DNA from: Bacteroidia bacterium
GTDB lineage: Bacteria > Bacteroidota > Bacteroidia > J057
Length of the DNA stretch: 64,000 nt
Direction of reading: 5' to 3'
NCBI GenBank assembly: GCA_033391075.1
Contig: JAWPMV010000001.1
Span: 7,254,001-7,318,000, forward strand
Of the stretch, positions 18,311 to 26,989 are shown piece after piece (position 1 is the stretch's first letter; every line of letters begins with the position of its first letter). The notes under the pieces were generated by a model, which ran no database searches, was not told where the DNA came from, and saw only the letters and a list, made by a program, of their open reading frames with translations. A program made the position numbers and the translations under genes.

Positions 18311-19086
18311 TTTATTGAATATTTTTCTATTTTCTTTGTGGCAATTATTGACTTTTGCTCTTATTTCAACTTTTGGGATAATTCTTATTATTTATCCTTC
18401 CTTCCCAGCCTCAATGCTCCTATTTAGCTTCTATCTTATATATCTGCGTAAAATAAAGGCGGAAATTACACACTGATTGACTGATATATATTAGATAATT
18501 GGCCTAAATATTTCATATCCGCGCTCTATCATAGCCTTTTTTGAAATTTCGCAACAAAAGAACGCACTTTTTCTTAAATATCCTATACATCAAGGCTTTT
18601 GTGGTGTAAAAAAGTGAAATTGTGAAGAATTGATTGTGTAAAATGGGGTTATTCCTTCAGTTGGTACTTAAAATTGTGAAGAATAGGTCATTATTCTGCT
18701 TGCAAATGACCTTGTATGTAATTTTTTCCTAATCTCCTTATTTCTATTTATTACCCTTTAAATGGGTTTTTTTTCTACAAAAGCTAAGCACTTCTTTCAA
18801 AATCTGTATATATCGGCGTGGAATAATTTCTTATAAATACCTGTTTATCAGATATTTATTTCTGTTTGTGCCTCCAATTCTCATCTAAGCCTTTTTATTT
18901 AATCTGAATTTAGAGGATACACGGATATCCTTACCCGTATTTTAATATTTGCAAAAAAATCATAATAAATTTAAATAATATTAAAAATATGGCTGTATTA
19001 TTGAAAATAATTTATAATATTTGCATTGTGTTAATCGACTATTAACAAATTCATATTAGAACTACAGAATTTTTCAAGAACTCACT
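18311..19086. other. AT-rich divergent intergenic region between glnA and amt
   Basis: This gap of nearly 780 bases has no plausible gene on either strand. It is much richer in A+T than its neighbours. AATTGTGAAGAAT-like words recur at about 18615 and 18672. TAATATTTGCA occurs twice (about 18943 and 19015), the second copy 62 bases before the amt ATG; it is one base longer than the -7 consensus but a likely promoter element. The long upstream space suggests more regulation than a bare promoter. Confidence 0.45.
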
Positions 19087-20415
19087 ATGGACAAATTAGA
19101 TTCTTTACAACAGGTCTATGAAGCTAAGCTGGCTGTACTGGAGCAAGGTATTGGAGCTGCCCAGGAAGCTGCAGCAGTAGCAGACATGACCGCGGACAAC
19201 GTCTGGATGATGTTGGCTACTGCATTGGTTTTTATCATGCACCTGGGATTTGCAGGGGTTGAAGCCGGTTTTGGTCAATCCAAGAATACCGTAAATATCC
19301 TGTTTAAAAATACGCTGACACCTGCAATCGGCCTGGTAATGTATGCCCTATTTGGATTTGCAATGATGTATCCGGGAGCATGGACCCTGGATGGGATTCT
19401 TGCTTTTGGATTTGGTCTGGATGTACCACTTACAGATGAAGGGGCTTTGGATATGACTTATAATGATAGTTATACTTATTGGACTGATTTCCTTTTTCAG
19501 GGAATGTTTGCTGCAACGGCTGCGACCATTGTTTCCGGAGCAGTAGCAGAACGGATTAAACTCAGCAGTTACCTGGTTTTTACGGTATTGTTCGTAGGAT
19601 TTGTATATCCTATTATCGGTTCCTGGCAATGGGGCGGCGGATTCCTTTCGACACTTGGCGGTGATGATGGAGGATTTTATGATTTCGCCGGTTCTACGCT
19701 TGTTCACTCTGTAGGGGGATGGGGAGCTTTGGTTGGTATCGCACTTCTGGGTGCCAGAAAAGGAAAATATGTTGATGGGAAAGTCATTGACAAACCTGGT
19801 TCCAGTGTTCCTTTAGCGGTTATTGGTGTCTTCCTTCTTTGGTTAGGATGGTTTGGATTCAATGGTGGATCTGTACTTTCTGCTGATGCTGCAGGTACTT
19901 CTTTTGTATTGGTTACTACTTCACTTGCAGCTTGTGCCGGTATGTTTACAGCAGTAATTACGGCATGGTTTGTATTTAAAAGACTGGATTTGGGAATGGC
20001 ACTGAATGGAACCCTGGCAGGTCTGGTTGGTATTACCGCCGGAGCTGACCTTATGAGTCCCTGGGAAGCTATGTTTATTGGGGGAGTTGCTGGAGTTCTG
20101 GTCGTATTGTCTGCGATTACGCTGGACAAATTCTACCTGGATGATGTTGTTGGAGCTGTCTCCGTTCACTTGACTTGTGGAATCTGGGGAACACTCGCAG
20201 TGGGTATCCTGGGTAGCAAAGCCGGACTGGATCAGTTTATCTGGCAATTGACAGGTGTAGGTGCCGCAGCCGCTATGGCCTTTGGAAGTGCTTTTGTCAT
20301 CTTCTTTGTTCTCAAGAAAGCCTTTGGAATCAGAGTTACCGAAGAGCATGAAGAAAGTGGACTTGATAGCCACGAGCACGGTATCCGCGGATACACCATT
20401 ATTTATGCAGAATAG
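19087..20415 (+). CDS. amt: Ammonium transporter (Amt/MEP/Rh family)
   Basis: The 442-residue inner-membrane protein has about 11 transmembrane helices and the Amt signature segments: FIMHLGFAGVEAGFGQSKN, the DFAGSTLVHSVGGWGALVG stretch with the first pore histidine, WLGWFGFNGGS, and VHLTCGIWGTLAVG with the second pore histidine. Residues 1-35 form an amphipathic extension. It carries ammonium into the cell to feed the neighbouring GSII and GOGAT. No PII protein gene, the usual partner, is adjacent; a porin gene follows instead. Confidence 0.96.
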   Translation: MDKLDSLQQVYEAKLAVLEQGIGAAQEAAAVADMTADNVWMMLATALVFIMHLGFAGVEAGFGQSKNTVNILFKNTLTPAIGLVMYALFGFAMMYPGAWTLDGILAFGFGLDVPLTDEGALDMTYNDSYTYWTDFLFQGMFAATAATIVSGAVAERIKLSSYLVFTVLFVGFVYPIIGSWQWGGGFLSTLGGDDGGFYDFAGSTLVHSVGGWGALVGIALLGARKGKYVDGKVIDKPGSSVPLAVIGVFLLWLGWFGFNGGSVLSADAAGTSFVLVTTSLAACAGMFTAVITAWFVFKRLDLGMALNGTLAGLVGITAGADLMSPWEAMFIGGVAGVLVVLSAITLDKFYLDDVVGAVSVHLTCGIWGTLAVGILGSKAGLDQFIWQLTGVGAAAAMAFGSAFVIFFVLKKAFGIRVTEEHEESGLDSHEHGIRGYTIIYAE

Positions 20416-20433
20416 TTAGTTTTAAAAATAAGA

Positions 20434-20470
20434 GTAGCAGGGAGAGTAAAGAAAGCTCGCCCCTGTTGCT
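20434..20470 (+). other. Hairpin between amt and the porin gene
   Basis: CAGGG-A-GAG and CTC-GC-CCCTG pair around a nine-base loop shortly after the amt stop. There is no T-tract, so it may be a processing or attenuation stem that lowers expression of the downstream porin rather than a full terminator. Confidence 0.35.
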
Positions 20471-20558
20471 CATCTCCTTTGCCCTTTTCGAGATGTAAAA
20501 ATTAGGCCCTCACCCCAAATTACTCATCACGTAATTAAAGCCTAAAAACTTACATACA

Positions 20559-21569
20559 ATGAAAATCATTAGAACATTACTTCTAATCGGGCTCCTTATG
20601 CCTGTAATTTCCCTCCAGGCCCAAGACGAAGAAGAAGGTAAATTAAACATCTCAGGTTCCGTTGACACTTATTACAAGTACGATTTCTCCGGAAATGCTA
20701 ATATCGGAACCAGTTTCGCAGACGAGCAGAATTCTATCTCCATAGGTATGCTTGATCTGATTTTTGAGAAATCATCTGGAAAATCCTCCTTTGTGGGTGA
20801 AATAGCTTTCGGTCCCAGAAATGCGGCCTCTGCAGGACCCGGCGAAGACGGGAGTTTCGCACCCAGAATTCAAAACCTCTACTTTTCTCATCAGTTGACA
20901 GACGAATTGACCGTGACAGCAGGATACATGGGGACATTTGTGGGATATGAAATCATTTCCCCAACCGGAAATTTCAATTATTCTACTTCCTATCTGTTTA
21001 CAAACGGCCCTTTCCAAAATGCAGGAGTAAAATTTGAATATGAAATCAGCGATGGGGTAAGCATTATGGCAGGTATTTTCAATCCCTGGAATGTATATGT
21101 TGCTCCTTCAGATATCGGTCCCAGTAGCTTTGGTGCTCAACTGGCTCTTTCTCCAGTTGATGGATGGGATGCTTATATCAATTTCGTAACAGGAGGTGAA
21201 AGTGGTACCGAAGTAGATCTGACTACGACTTTTCAATTGAGCGATGACTTCATGATAGGCTTGAATGCTGCCAGTTTTAACAATGGTCTTGAAGGCGATC
21301 TGGAATCTTCCTTTGCTGGCGCAGCACTTTATTTGAATTTGAGTGTTTCAGAGCTCGTTTCCCTGGGTACACGCTATGAGTACTTCAGTACCAATGCAGA
21401 CTTTGATGTAAATGCAATTACGTTTTCGGCAAATATTGGAAAAGGTGCCTTGACCTTTATTCCCGAATTGAGGTTTGATGCCGCCAGTACAGAAGCATTT
21501 TTAGATGCTGATGGGGCAGCTACAAAAACAGCAACTCAAGCGGTTATTGCAGCTGTTTTCGCTTTCTAA
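20559..21569 (+). CDS. Outer-membrane beta-barrel porin (BBP2-like)
   Basis: The 336-residue product has a signal peptide (cleavage after about residue 21, LQAQ) and then alternating amphipathic strands ending in phenylalanine (AVFAF), the C-terminal signature of outer-membrane barrels. SGSVDTYYKYDF, GEIAFGPRN and SLGTRYEYFSTNADF resemble the putative beta-barrel porin-2 family. It lies 143 bp after amt on the same strand and before a terminator, so the two are likely co-expressed. It may let ammonium or another small nitrogen compound cross the outer membrane, which is inference from position. Confidence 0.8.
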   Translation: MKIIRTLLLIGLLMPVISLQAQDEEEGKLNISGSVDTYYKYDFSGNANIGTSFADEQNSISIGMLDLIFEKSSGKSSFVGEIAFGPRNAASAGPGEDGSFAPRIQNLYFSHQLTDELTVTAGYMGTFVGYEIISPTGNFNYSTSYLFTNGPFQNAGVKFEYEISDGVSIMAGIFNPWNVYVAPSDIGPSSFGAQLALSPVDGWDAYINFVTGGESGTEVDLTTTFQLSDDFMIGLNAASFNNGLEGDLESSFAGAALYLNLSVSELVSLGTRYEYFSTNADFDVNAITFSANIGKGALTFIPELRFDAASTEAFLDADGAATKTATQAVIAAVFAF

Positions 21570-21597
21570 ATAAAATATCGGATATCGTTCAGGTTTA

Positions 21598-21628
21598 GGT
21601 TGCCCTTTTATAAGGGCAGCCTTTTTTT
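21598..21628 (+). terminator. Rho-independent terminator after amt-porin
   Basis: GGTTGCCCTT and AAGGGCAGCC form a 10-bp stem (one G-T pair) with a TTAT loop, followed by seven T residues. It closes the amt-porin transcript. Confidence 0.9.
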
Positions 21629-21736
21629 CTTTGGATCAGTAAATATATTTGATTTTTGAAATGGAAAGTACTGTAAGCTGTAGTAAGGGATTGTCCTAGA
21701 TTACTCTGCATCATGCCTTAGATTAGCAAGGTGTAT

Positions 21737-22990
21737 ATGACTCTCAATAATCAGAAATACAAAGTCTTTATTGTTGATGACGATCCATTTATTCGTCGTA
21801 GCCTGGAAATAAAACTCCATGACAACGACCAATACGATTTGCAAAGTTTCAATAGTGGAGAATCTTGTATTCAGGCGCTTGCTGAAAATCCCGATTTAAT
21901 CATCATGGATTACAATATGGGCGAGCATGTGATGAATGGAATGGAGGCAATGATCAAGATCAAAGAACTGAGACCTTCGGTAGAAGTAGCCATTCTATCT
22001 GCTCAGGATGAAATCCCTGTTGCCGTAGATATTCTAAATAAAGGGGCTATTGAATACCTGAGTAAAGAGCATGTGCTGGATTATGGAATAGAGCGCTCTG
22101 TCGCAGAAATAATCCAAAAGAAGGAGTTGCAGGATGAGTTGGTTCGAAAGAATGGAGAAATACGGGAGAAAAACAGGGCGCTGGAAATTGCGCAGGAGGA
22201 AGTCCTCAAGGCCAATAAAGAGTTGAAAGAACTCAATGAAGAACTGGATAGAAGGGTGAAAAAGCGGACAGCCGCTCTCGTAAATTCGCTGAACAAACTA
22301 AAAGACTCAAAAGAGGAACTGGAGAATTTTGTATATCGAGCATCTCATGACCTCAAGGGGCCTACCGCTCGTCTTTTGGGATTGATCCAACTTTCTCAAA
22401 TGCTGCCTGATGATCCCTCCAATTTAGGCTATATGGAGGAAGTCATCAAAGGCATGGATAAGATTGTAGAGAATTTCATTTACGTGCATACCCTGCATAG
22501 AAATCCGCTCAACAAAAAGGCCATTGATCTTGAGGAATTGGTTGTGGAAAGTTTCGAAAAGCTCAAACTTATTCCCAAAGCGAAGGGGATTCAGTTGAAA
22601 TATGAAATAGAAGGGGGAAAATACTTTGCCTCTGATCCGCTCCTTTTGAACATCATCCTTCAGAATTTACTGGAGAATGCAATTCATTTCCATAAAGGAG
22701 AAAACTGTGCAGATCGATTTGTGAATCTTCGACTTATACAGGATACAGAAAAACTGATCCTGGAGATAGAGGACAATGGGCAGGGAATTGGAAATGATAT
22801 TCAGCATAAAATATTCCAGATGTTTTACAGAGGCTCCCAGGAATCTCACGGAAATGGTCTAGGGCTTTATTTGGTCGAACATGCAGTCAAGAAGCTTGAG
22901 GGGAAAATCTCCATTAAGTCTGAAGTTGGTCGATACAGTAAATTTCGAATTCAGCTCCCCTTAAACTTAGCATCAGAATCAACAAGCTGA
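21737..22990 (+). CDS. Hybrid response regulator-histidine kinase
   Basis: The 417-residue soluble protein starts with a receiver domain (FIVDDDP acidic pair, phospho-acceptor Asp58 in IIMDYN, SAQ and SKEH positions). A coiled coil follows (about 130-195), then a HisKA domain with His204 in YRASHDLKGP and an ATPase domain with NLLENAIHF, DNGQGIG and GNGLGLYLVEHA. A phosphorylated receiver thus appears to gate the kinase. The ATG at 21737 is chosen; a GTG two codons earlier is also open. It heads a four-gene same-strand set with two further receivers and a membrane kinase. Confidence 0.92.
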   Translation: MTLNNQKYKVFIVDDDPFIRRSLEIKLHDNDQYDLQSFNSGESCIQALAENPDLIIMDYNMGEHVMNGMEAMIKIKELRPSVEVAILSAQDEIPVAVDILNKGAIEYLSKEHVLDYGIERSVAEIIQKKELQDELVRKNGEIREKNRALEIAQEEVLKANKELKELNEELDRRVKKRTAALVNSLNKLKDSKEELENFVYRASHDLKGPTARLLGLIQLSQMLPDDPSNLGYMEEVIKGMDKIVENFIYVHTLHRNPLNKKAIDLEELVVESFEKLKLIPKAKGIQLKYEIEGGKYFASDPLLLNIILQNLLENAIHFHKGENCADRFVNLRLIQDTEKLILEIEDNGQGIGNDIQHKIFQMFYRGSQESHGNGLGLYLVEHAVKKLEGKISIKSEVGRYSKFRIQLPLNLASESTS

Positions 22991-23047
22991 TTACAATCAG
23001 CAATTCCTTTACCATAAAAGATAATAGTTCTCATCCAAAGCGAATAG

Positions 23048-23464
23048 ATGACTTTCAACAGCAACAAACCGATTCTCCTTCTGGAAGATGACCTGGTGGA
23101 TGTAATGACCTTTAAGCGTGCCGTAAGGGATTTGGCCGTGAAAAATGAATTGATTGTCAAGGGAAATGGGGTGGAAGGCCTCGAATTTCTCGAAAAAGCG
23201 CTTGAAATCCCGTGTATGATCCTATTGGATCTCAATATGCCTAAGATGAATGGGCTCGAATTTTTAGAGGAGATCAAAAAGCATCCTCGATTCAGGCATA
23301 TCCCGGTCATCATTCTCACGACTTCTAAAGAGCAGACAGATCGGATGCAAAGTTTTCAATTGAGTGTCGCGGGTTATATGGTAAAACCAGTAAACTACCA
23401 GAATTTCATAAACATGCTTAATACCATTCATCAATATTGGTCACTAAGTGAGTATCCGGAATAA
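23048..23464 (+). CDS. Single-domain response regulator (Rcp1/CheY-like)
   Basis: The 138-residue protein is one receiver domain: LLLEDDLVD acidic pair, phospho-acceptor Asp61 in ILLDLNMPKMNG, TTS at about 92-94 and Lys114 in GYMVKPV. The FLEEIKKHPRFRHIPVIILTTS segment is characteristic of the branch paired with phytochrome-type and PAS kinases. It has no output domain, so it should pass phosphate onward or bind a partner. It sits three bases before the membrane kinase and is surely co-translated with it. Confidence 0.93.
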   Translation: MTFNSNKPILLLEDDLVDVMTFKRAVRDLAVKNELIVKGNGVEGLEFLEKALEIPCMILLDLNMPKMNGLEFLEEIKKHPRFRHIPVIILTTSKEQTDRMQSFQLSVAGYMVKPVNYQNFINMLNTIHQYWSLSEYPE

Positions 23465-23467
23465 AAC

Positions 23468-25231
23468 ATGTTAAAGTTCTGGGAATTTGCAATCAATATG
23501 GGGAGTTCGGAGGGAATGACCCAACAGGAAAGGGCACAAATCAGCTTCTTTAATCTAATTTGTATCATCAATTCTTTGGTCCTTTTGGGACTAAGTGTCT
23601 TTAACCTCTTCAGCCAGATATACCTTGTCTTGCTCCTTTTGCTTTGGCAAATTTTCGTTTGTGTACTCTGCCTTTACTCAACTGCAAATAATCGATTTGT
23701 ATTTTCCTATAGGTTTTGGGGATTAAACGGAATAATAGGGACCCTTCTAGGTCTTTATTTTTTGGGGGAAAGCTCAAATCTTGAGATGCTGTTTGTACTC
23801 TATTTTTTGATTCTCAGCATTTTCTCTCAATCTCAAAAGGAAACTTTGTTATGGCTGGTGGCTTGTTTTCTGGGAATCTCTTGCAGTTTTCTTATATACG
23901 AATTCTTTTCCCCCATCGTCAAATACCCATCCAGCATACTTGTAAAGCTTCCCAATCTGATTTTCTTCCTGGGAATCATTTGTCTACATAGCCTGTTTTA
24001 CCGAAAAGATACGATCAGAAATCAGCAGCTTTTACAGGAAAATGAAGAGAAATATCAAAGAGAATCAGCCAAACGAAAACAATACTCCCGGGAATTTCAA
24101 CTAGCCCAAATAGAACTAAAAGAAAATGAGGAGAAGTATCAACTCCTTTTCGATAATGCCTCTGATGGGATTATGCTCCTGGATATACTGGCGTTGAGAA
24201 TCATTCTTATGAATGACAGTTTCTCTCGACTTCTGAATAAGGAAAAGAAGGAATTGATGGAACTTCCTCTCTCGGATATCATGGATATCTATTTCCCGGA
24301 GATAGAGAATAAAGAACAGAAGCTGTTGAGTTTGCAAAAAAGCCTTTCTAAAGGAGAAATTCTGGAGGAAAAGATTTGCCTTTCAGATGAGCAAGGGAAG
24401 CGGCTGCATTTACAGCTTTCTGCTATCCCTATGCCGAGATCGCACAAGCACCTCTTAGCCATTTTTATTCGTGATCTCTCTCATGAGGTTCAGGAAGAGG
24501 AAAGAATGAAAGCCACTCTCGGAGAATTACAAGAAGTAAATGAGGAGTTAAAGAATTTTGCTTATATCGTTTCTCATGACTTAAAAGCCCCTTTGCGGGC
24601 CATAGGTTCTCTTGCTGATTGGTTGGAGGAAGATCATAAAGAACAATTGAATCCGGAGGGACAGGAAATCGTACGTTTGGTGAACTCCCGGGTGGAGCGA
24701 ATGCACAATCTATTGGAGGGTGTTCTTGCGTATTCCCGGGTGAGTAGAGATAAAGAGGAGAAAGTAGATATCGATACAAAATTGCTAATTGATCAGGTGA
24801 TTGATAGCCTGGCACCCGAGGAGCATATTGAAATCCTTATTGAAGGAGAATTAGCAGCTTTACATTTTGACCGTACTCGGCTTTTTCAGCTATTTCAAAA
24901 TCTCATTTCCAATGCAATCAATTTTATGGATAAGGCCCATCCGTTTATCCAAATCGGCTGCGAAATACAAACTGAAGAGGTGCGAATTTGGGTTTCAGAT
25001 AATGGACCTGGAATAGAAGAAAGTTATTACCATAAAATCTTTCAGGTTTTTCAAACGCTTCAGGCGAGAGATACTTACGAAAGTTTGGGAATGGGGCTTG
25101 CTATCGTCAAGAAGATAGTAGATCGATATGAAGGAAGGATTAGCCTTCAGTCTGAAATAGGGGCAGGCTGTTGCTTTGAAATATTTTTTCCCCGTGAAAC
25201 CGTAGAGGTCCGATCCAGGGTTTCGGTCTGA
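23468..25231 (+). CDS. Membrane PAS sensor histidine kinase
   Basis: The 587-residue protein has six or so transmembrane helices in residues 30-185, a short coiled linker, a PAS domain (about 215-330, starting YQLLFDNASDGIMLLD), a HisKA domain with His370 in YIVSHDLKAPLRAI, and an ATPase domain (NLISNAINFMD, DNGPGIEE, GMGLAIVKKIV). Lack of a periplasmic loop domain suggests sensing within the membrane or by the PAS pocket. It lies between a single receiver and a receiver-HPt protein, a likely phosphorelay. Confidence 0.92.
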   Translation: MLKFWEFAINMGSSEGMTQQERAQISFFNLICIINSLVLLGLSVFNLFSQIYLVLLLLLWQIFVCVLCLYSTANNRFVFSYRFWGLNGIIGTLLGLYFLGESSNLEMLFVLYFLILSIFSQSQKETLLWLVACFLGISCSFLIYEFFSPIVKYPSSILVKLPNLIFFLGIICLHSLFYRKDTIRNQQLLQENEEKYQRESAKRKQYSREFQLAQIELKENEEKYQLLFDNASDGIMLLDILALRIILMNDSFSRLLNKEKKELMELPLSDIMDIYFPEIENKEQKLLSLQKSLSKGEILEEKICLSDEQGKRLHLQLSAIPMPRSHKHLLAIFIRDLSHEVQEEERMKATLGELQEVNEELKNFAYIVSHDLKAPLRAIGSLADWLEEDHKEQLNPEGQEIVRLVNSRVERMHNLLEGVLAYSRVSRDKEEKVDIDTKLLIDQVIDSLAPEEHIEILIEGELAALHFDRTRLFQLFQNLISNAINFMDKAHPFIQIGCEIQTEEVRIWVSDNGPGIEESYYHKIFQVFQTLQARDTYESLGMGLAIVKKIVDRYEGRISLQSEIGAGCCFEIFFPRETVEVRSRVSV

Positions 25232-25246
25232 TCAAAATTTAAACAG

Positions 25247-25984
25247 ATGAAGATTCTATACATAGAAGACGATCAGATAGATCAGATGGGCTTTAGCCGC
25301 CTCTGCAAAAAGTTGAATGCTGAGATTAGTTATGTTATCGTTGATAGCCTGGAGAGTTTGAAGAAACTGGAAGAGCTGGATTCCTTTGATCTCATTTTCT
25401 CAGATATTTTTCTGGGAGATGGGGATATCAATAAAGTACTGGAATTGTTGGGGGAAATTCAGCCTTATATTTTAAGTGGGGAAGCTGATCCTGGCTTTAT
25501 TCAGGAATTTGTCAAAGCCCCTTTTAAAGGAGTCTATGAGAAACCTTTGACAAAAGAAATTCTGGAAGAGGTCATGGGGCTTAAGTCAGAGGAAACAGAA
25601 TCGCTAGTAGAGGAAATACGGGAAGAAGACTACACGGCCATCAAACTGGCAAATTTACACCGACTCAGTAAGGGGTCTAATAAGGAAATGATTGAGTTGA
25701 TGGAAATTGCGCTAGATCTTTTGCCACAAAGACTTGAAGAATTAGAGGAAGGATTTGAAGAGGAAGATTGGGGGAAAGTCCATTTTAGCGCTCATTCGGC
25801 GAAAGGAGTAAGTCGCCTGGTAGGAATTCCTGTCTATAATGAACTGGCCGAACTGGATCGCAAAGCAAGAGAAGAAGCTCCTGATCCGGAAGAGTTATTC
25901 CATATCTATCAAGGCCTGCTCCCTATCATGAAGCAAGCCTTTGATGAGTTAAATCACTTGAAAAATAAAGTTAGCCTGGCCTGA
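25247..25984 (+). CDS. Receiver-HPt phosphotransfer protein
   Basis: The 245-residue protein has an N-terminal divergent receiver domain (YIEDDQID, phospho-acceptor Asp53 in LIFSDIFL, Lys99 in YEKPL) and a C-terminal four-helix HPt domain with the candidate phospho-histidine His183 in FSAHSAKGVSRLVG. The order receiver then HPt, without a kinase core, is what a phosphorelay intermediate needs. Its gene starts 15 bases after the membrane kinase. The final output protein is not visible. Its stop lies 12 bp from the convergent isomerase gene. Confidence 0.85.
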   Translation: MKILYIEDDQIDQMGFSRLCKKLNAEISYVIVDSLESLKKLEELDSFDLIFSDIFLGDGDINKVLELLGEIQPYILSGEADPGFIQEFVKAPFKGVYEKPLTKEILEEVMGLKSEETESLVEEIREEDYTAIKLANLHRLSKGSNKEMIELMEIALDLLPQRLEELEEGFEEEDWGKVHFSAHSAKGVSRLVGIPVYNELAELDRKAREEAPDPEELFHIYQGLLPIMKQAFDELNHLKNKVSLA

Positions 25985-25996
25985 ACATAAGGCTAA

Positions 25997-26935
25997 TTAA
26001 CGGCTATACACATCATCCATTCGGCGGGAAATGTCAGCCAGTCTCTCGCGATCTCCTCCGCGCATTTCGGCAGATCCCCATCCTGTATACCCCACTTTCT
26101 TGAGTGCGGCATTTACCTTTTCCCAATCGCTATTTCCTTCTCCCAATTCGACATTGAAACCTTTCCAGATTCCTTCATCGGTTTGTTTCTTCCGGCTATA
26201 TTCTTTGATATCCACCTTCATGATTCGGTGTCCCAAAGCTTCCACCCAATGATGGGGCCATCCATAACGAACGATATTACCCACATCAAAATACCAGCCG
26301 ATCATGTCGCTTTCAAATTCGTCGATATAGCGAGCAGCTTCTACCGGGCTGATCAGGAAATTGTTCCAAACGTTTTCTATCGCAATCTTAATTCCGGTTT
26401 CTTTGGCTATGGGTAAGAGTTTTCTGATCTCATCCTGAGAGCGTTTGTAGGCATCAGCATAAGAAATATCATCATTCACCACTCCCGCAACCAGCAAAAC
26501 CGTAGTCCCTCCATACCTTTTACAGGCCTTAAGGGCAGTTTCCATAGAGGCAGCACATTCGGCCCGTACAGCAGCATCCGGATGTGATAAAGGTTTTTTC
26601 CAATGGACAGAATTCACCACACCGGGGATTTCCAGGCCGCTGGCTTCCTTCGCTTCCAAAACTTCTACTTCATCCAAATCATTGGGACTGTCCAGCTCTA
26701 TTCCATCAAAGCCCAGTTCTTTGACCAGTTTGAATTTTTCCATGACGGAGATTTCCTCCTGGATCATTCCCCATTTCAGGCTCTTTTTGGTAAGGCCTTT
26801 TCCTGCCTTTACAGGCATTTCAGTTGTAGAATTTTCGGAGGCTTTTTCTGCTTGAGCTGTCTGGCAGGAATTAAGCAGAAGACTGGCTGAACCCAATCCC
26901 AGGGCAGCCTGTTTGAGGAAAGATTTTCGATCCAT
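25997..26935 (-). CDS. Exported sugar phosphate isomerase/epimerase-like TIM-barrel protein
   Basis: The 312-residue protein begins with MDRKSFLKQAALGLGSASLLLNSC, a leader with both Tat-like and lipoprotein (Cys at residue 24) features. The body is a xylose isomerase-like TIM barrel with ELGFDGIELDSPND, KIAIENVWN, GWYFDVGNIVRYG and a metal-ligand-like VELGEG, so Glu, Asp, His and Glu residues for a divalent metal can be assigned. Such proteins are common next to Gfo/Idh/MocA oxidoreductases in Bacteroidota, where they act on keto-sugars. The exact substrate is unknown. The gene is 54 bp downstream of such an oxidoreductase. Confidence 0.85.
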   Translation of the reverse strand: MDRKSFLKQAALGLGSASLLLNSCQTAQAEKASENSTTEMPVKAGKGLTKKSLKWGMIQEEISVMEKFKLVKELGFDGIELDSPNDLDEVEVLEAKEASGLEIPGVVNSVHWKKPLSHPDAAVRAECAASMETALKACKRYGGTTVLLVAGVVNDDISYADAYKRSQDEIRKLLPIAKETGIKIAIENVWNNFLISPVEAARYIDEFESDMIGWYFDVGNIVRYGWPHHWVEALGHRIMKVDIKEYSRKKQTDEGIWKGFNVELGEGNSDWEKVNAALKKVGYTGWGSAEMRGGDRERLADISRRMDDVYSR

Positions 26936-26953
26936 AGTAGTAGTAGTAAAATT

Positions 26954-26978
26954 AGCCTGCGACCATAAGCCGCAGGCT
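26954..26978 (-). terminator. Hairpin between oxidoreductase and isomerase genes
   Basis: AGCCTGCG and CGCAGGCT form a perfect 8-bp stem with a nine-base loop, followed on the minus strand by AATTTTA. The T-tract is weak, so it may attenuate rather than stop transcription into the isomerase gene. Confidence 0.5.
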
Positions 26979-26989
26979 ATATGCTAATC

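Noticed and set aside
18340-18362. Sigma-54 promoter (TGGCA...TTGC) upstream of amt
   Set aside because: GG and GC are 15 bases apart rather than the required 10.
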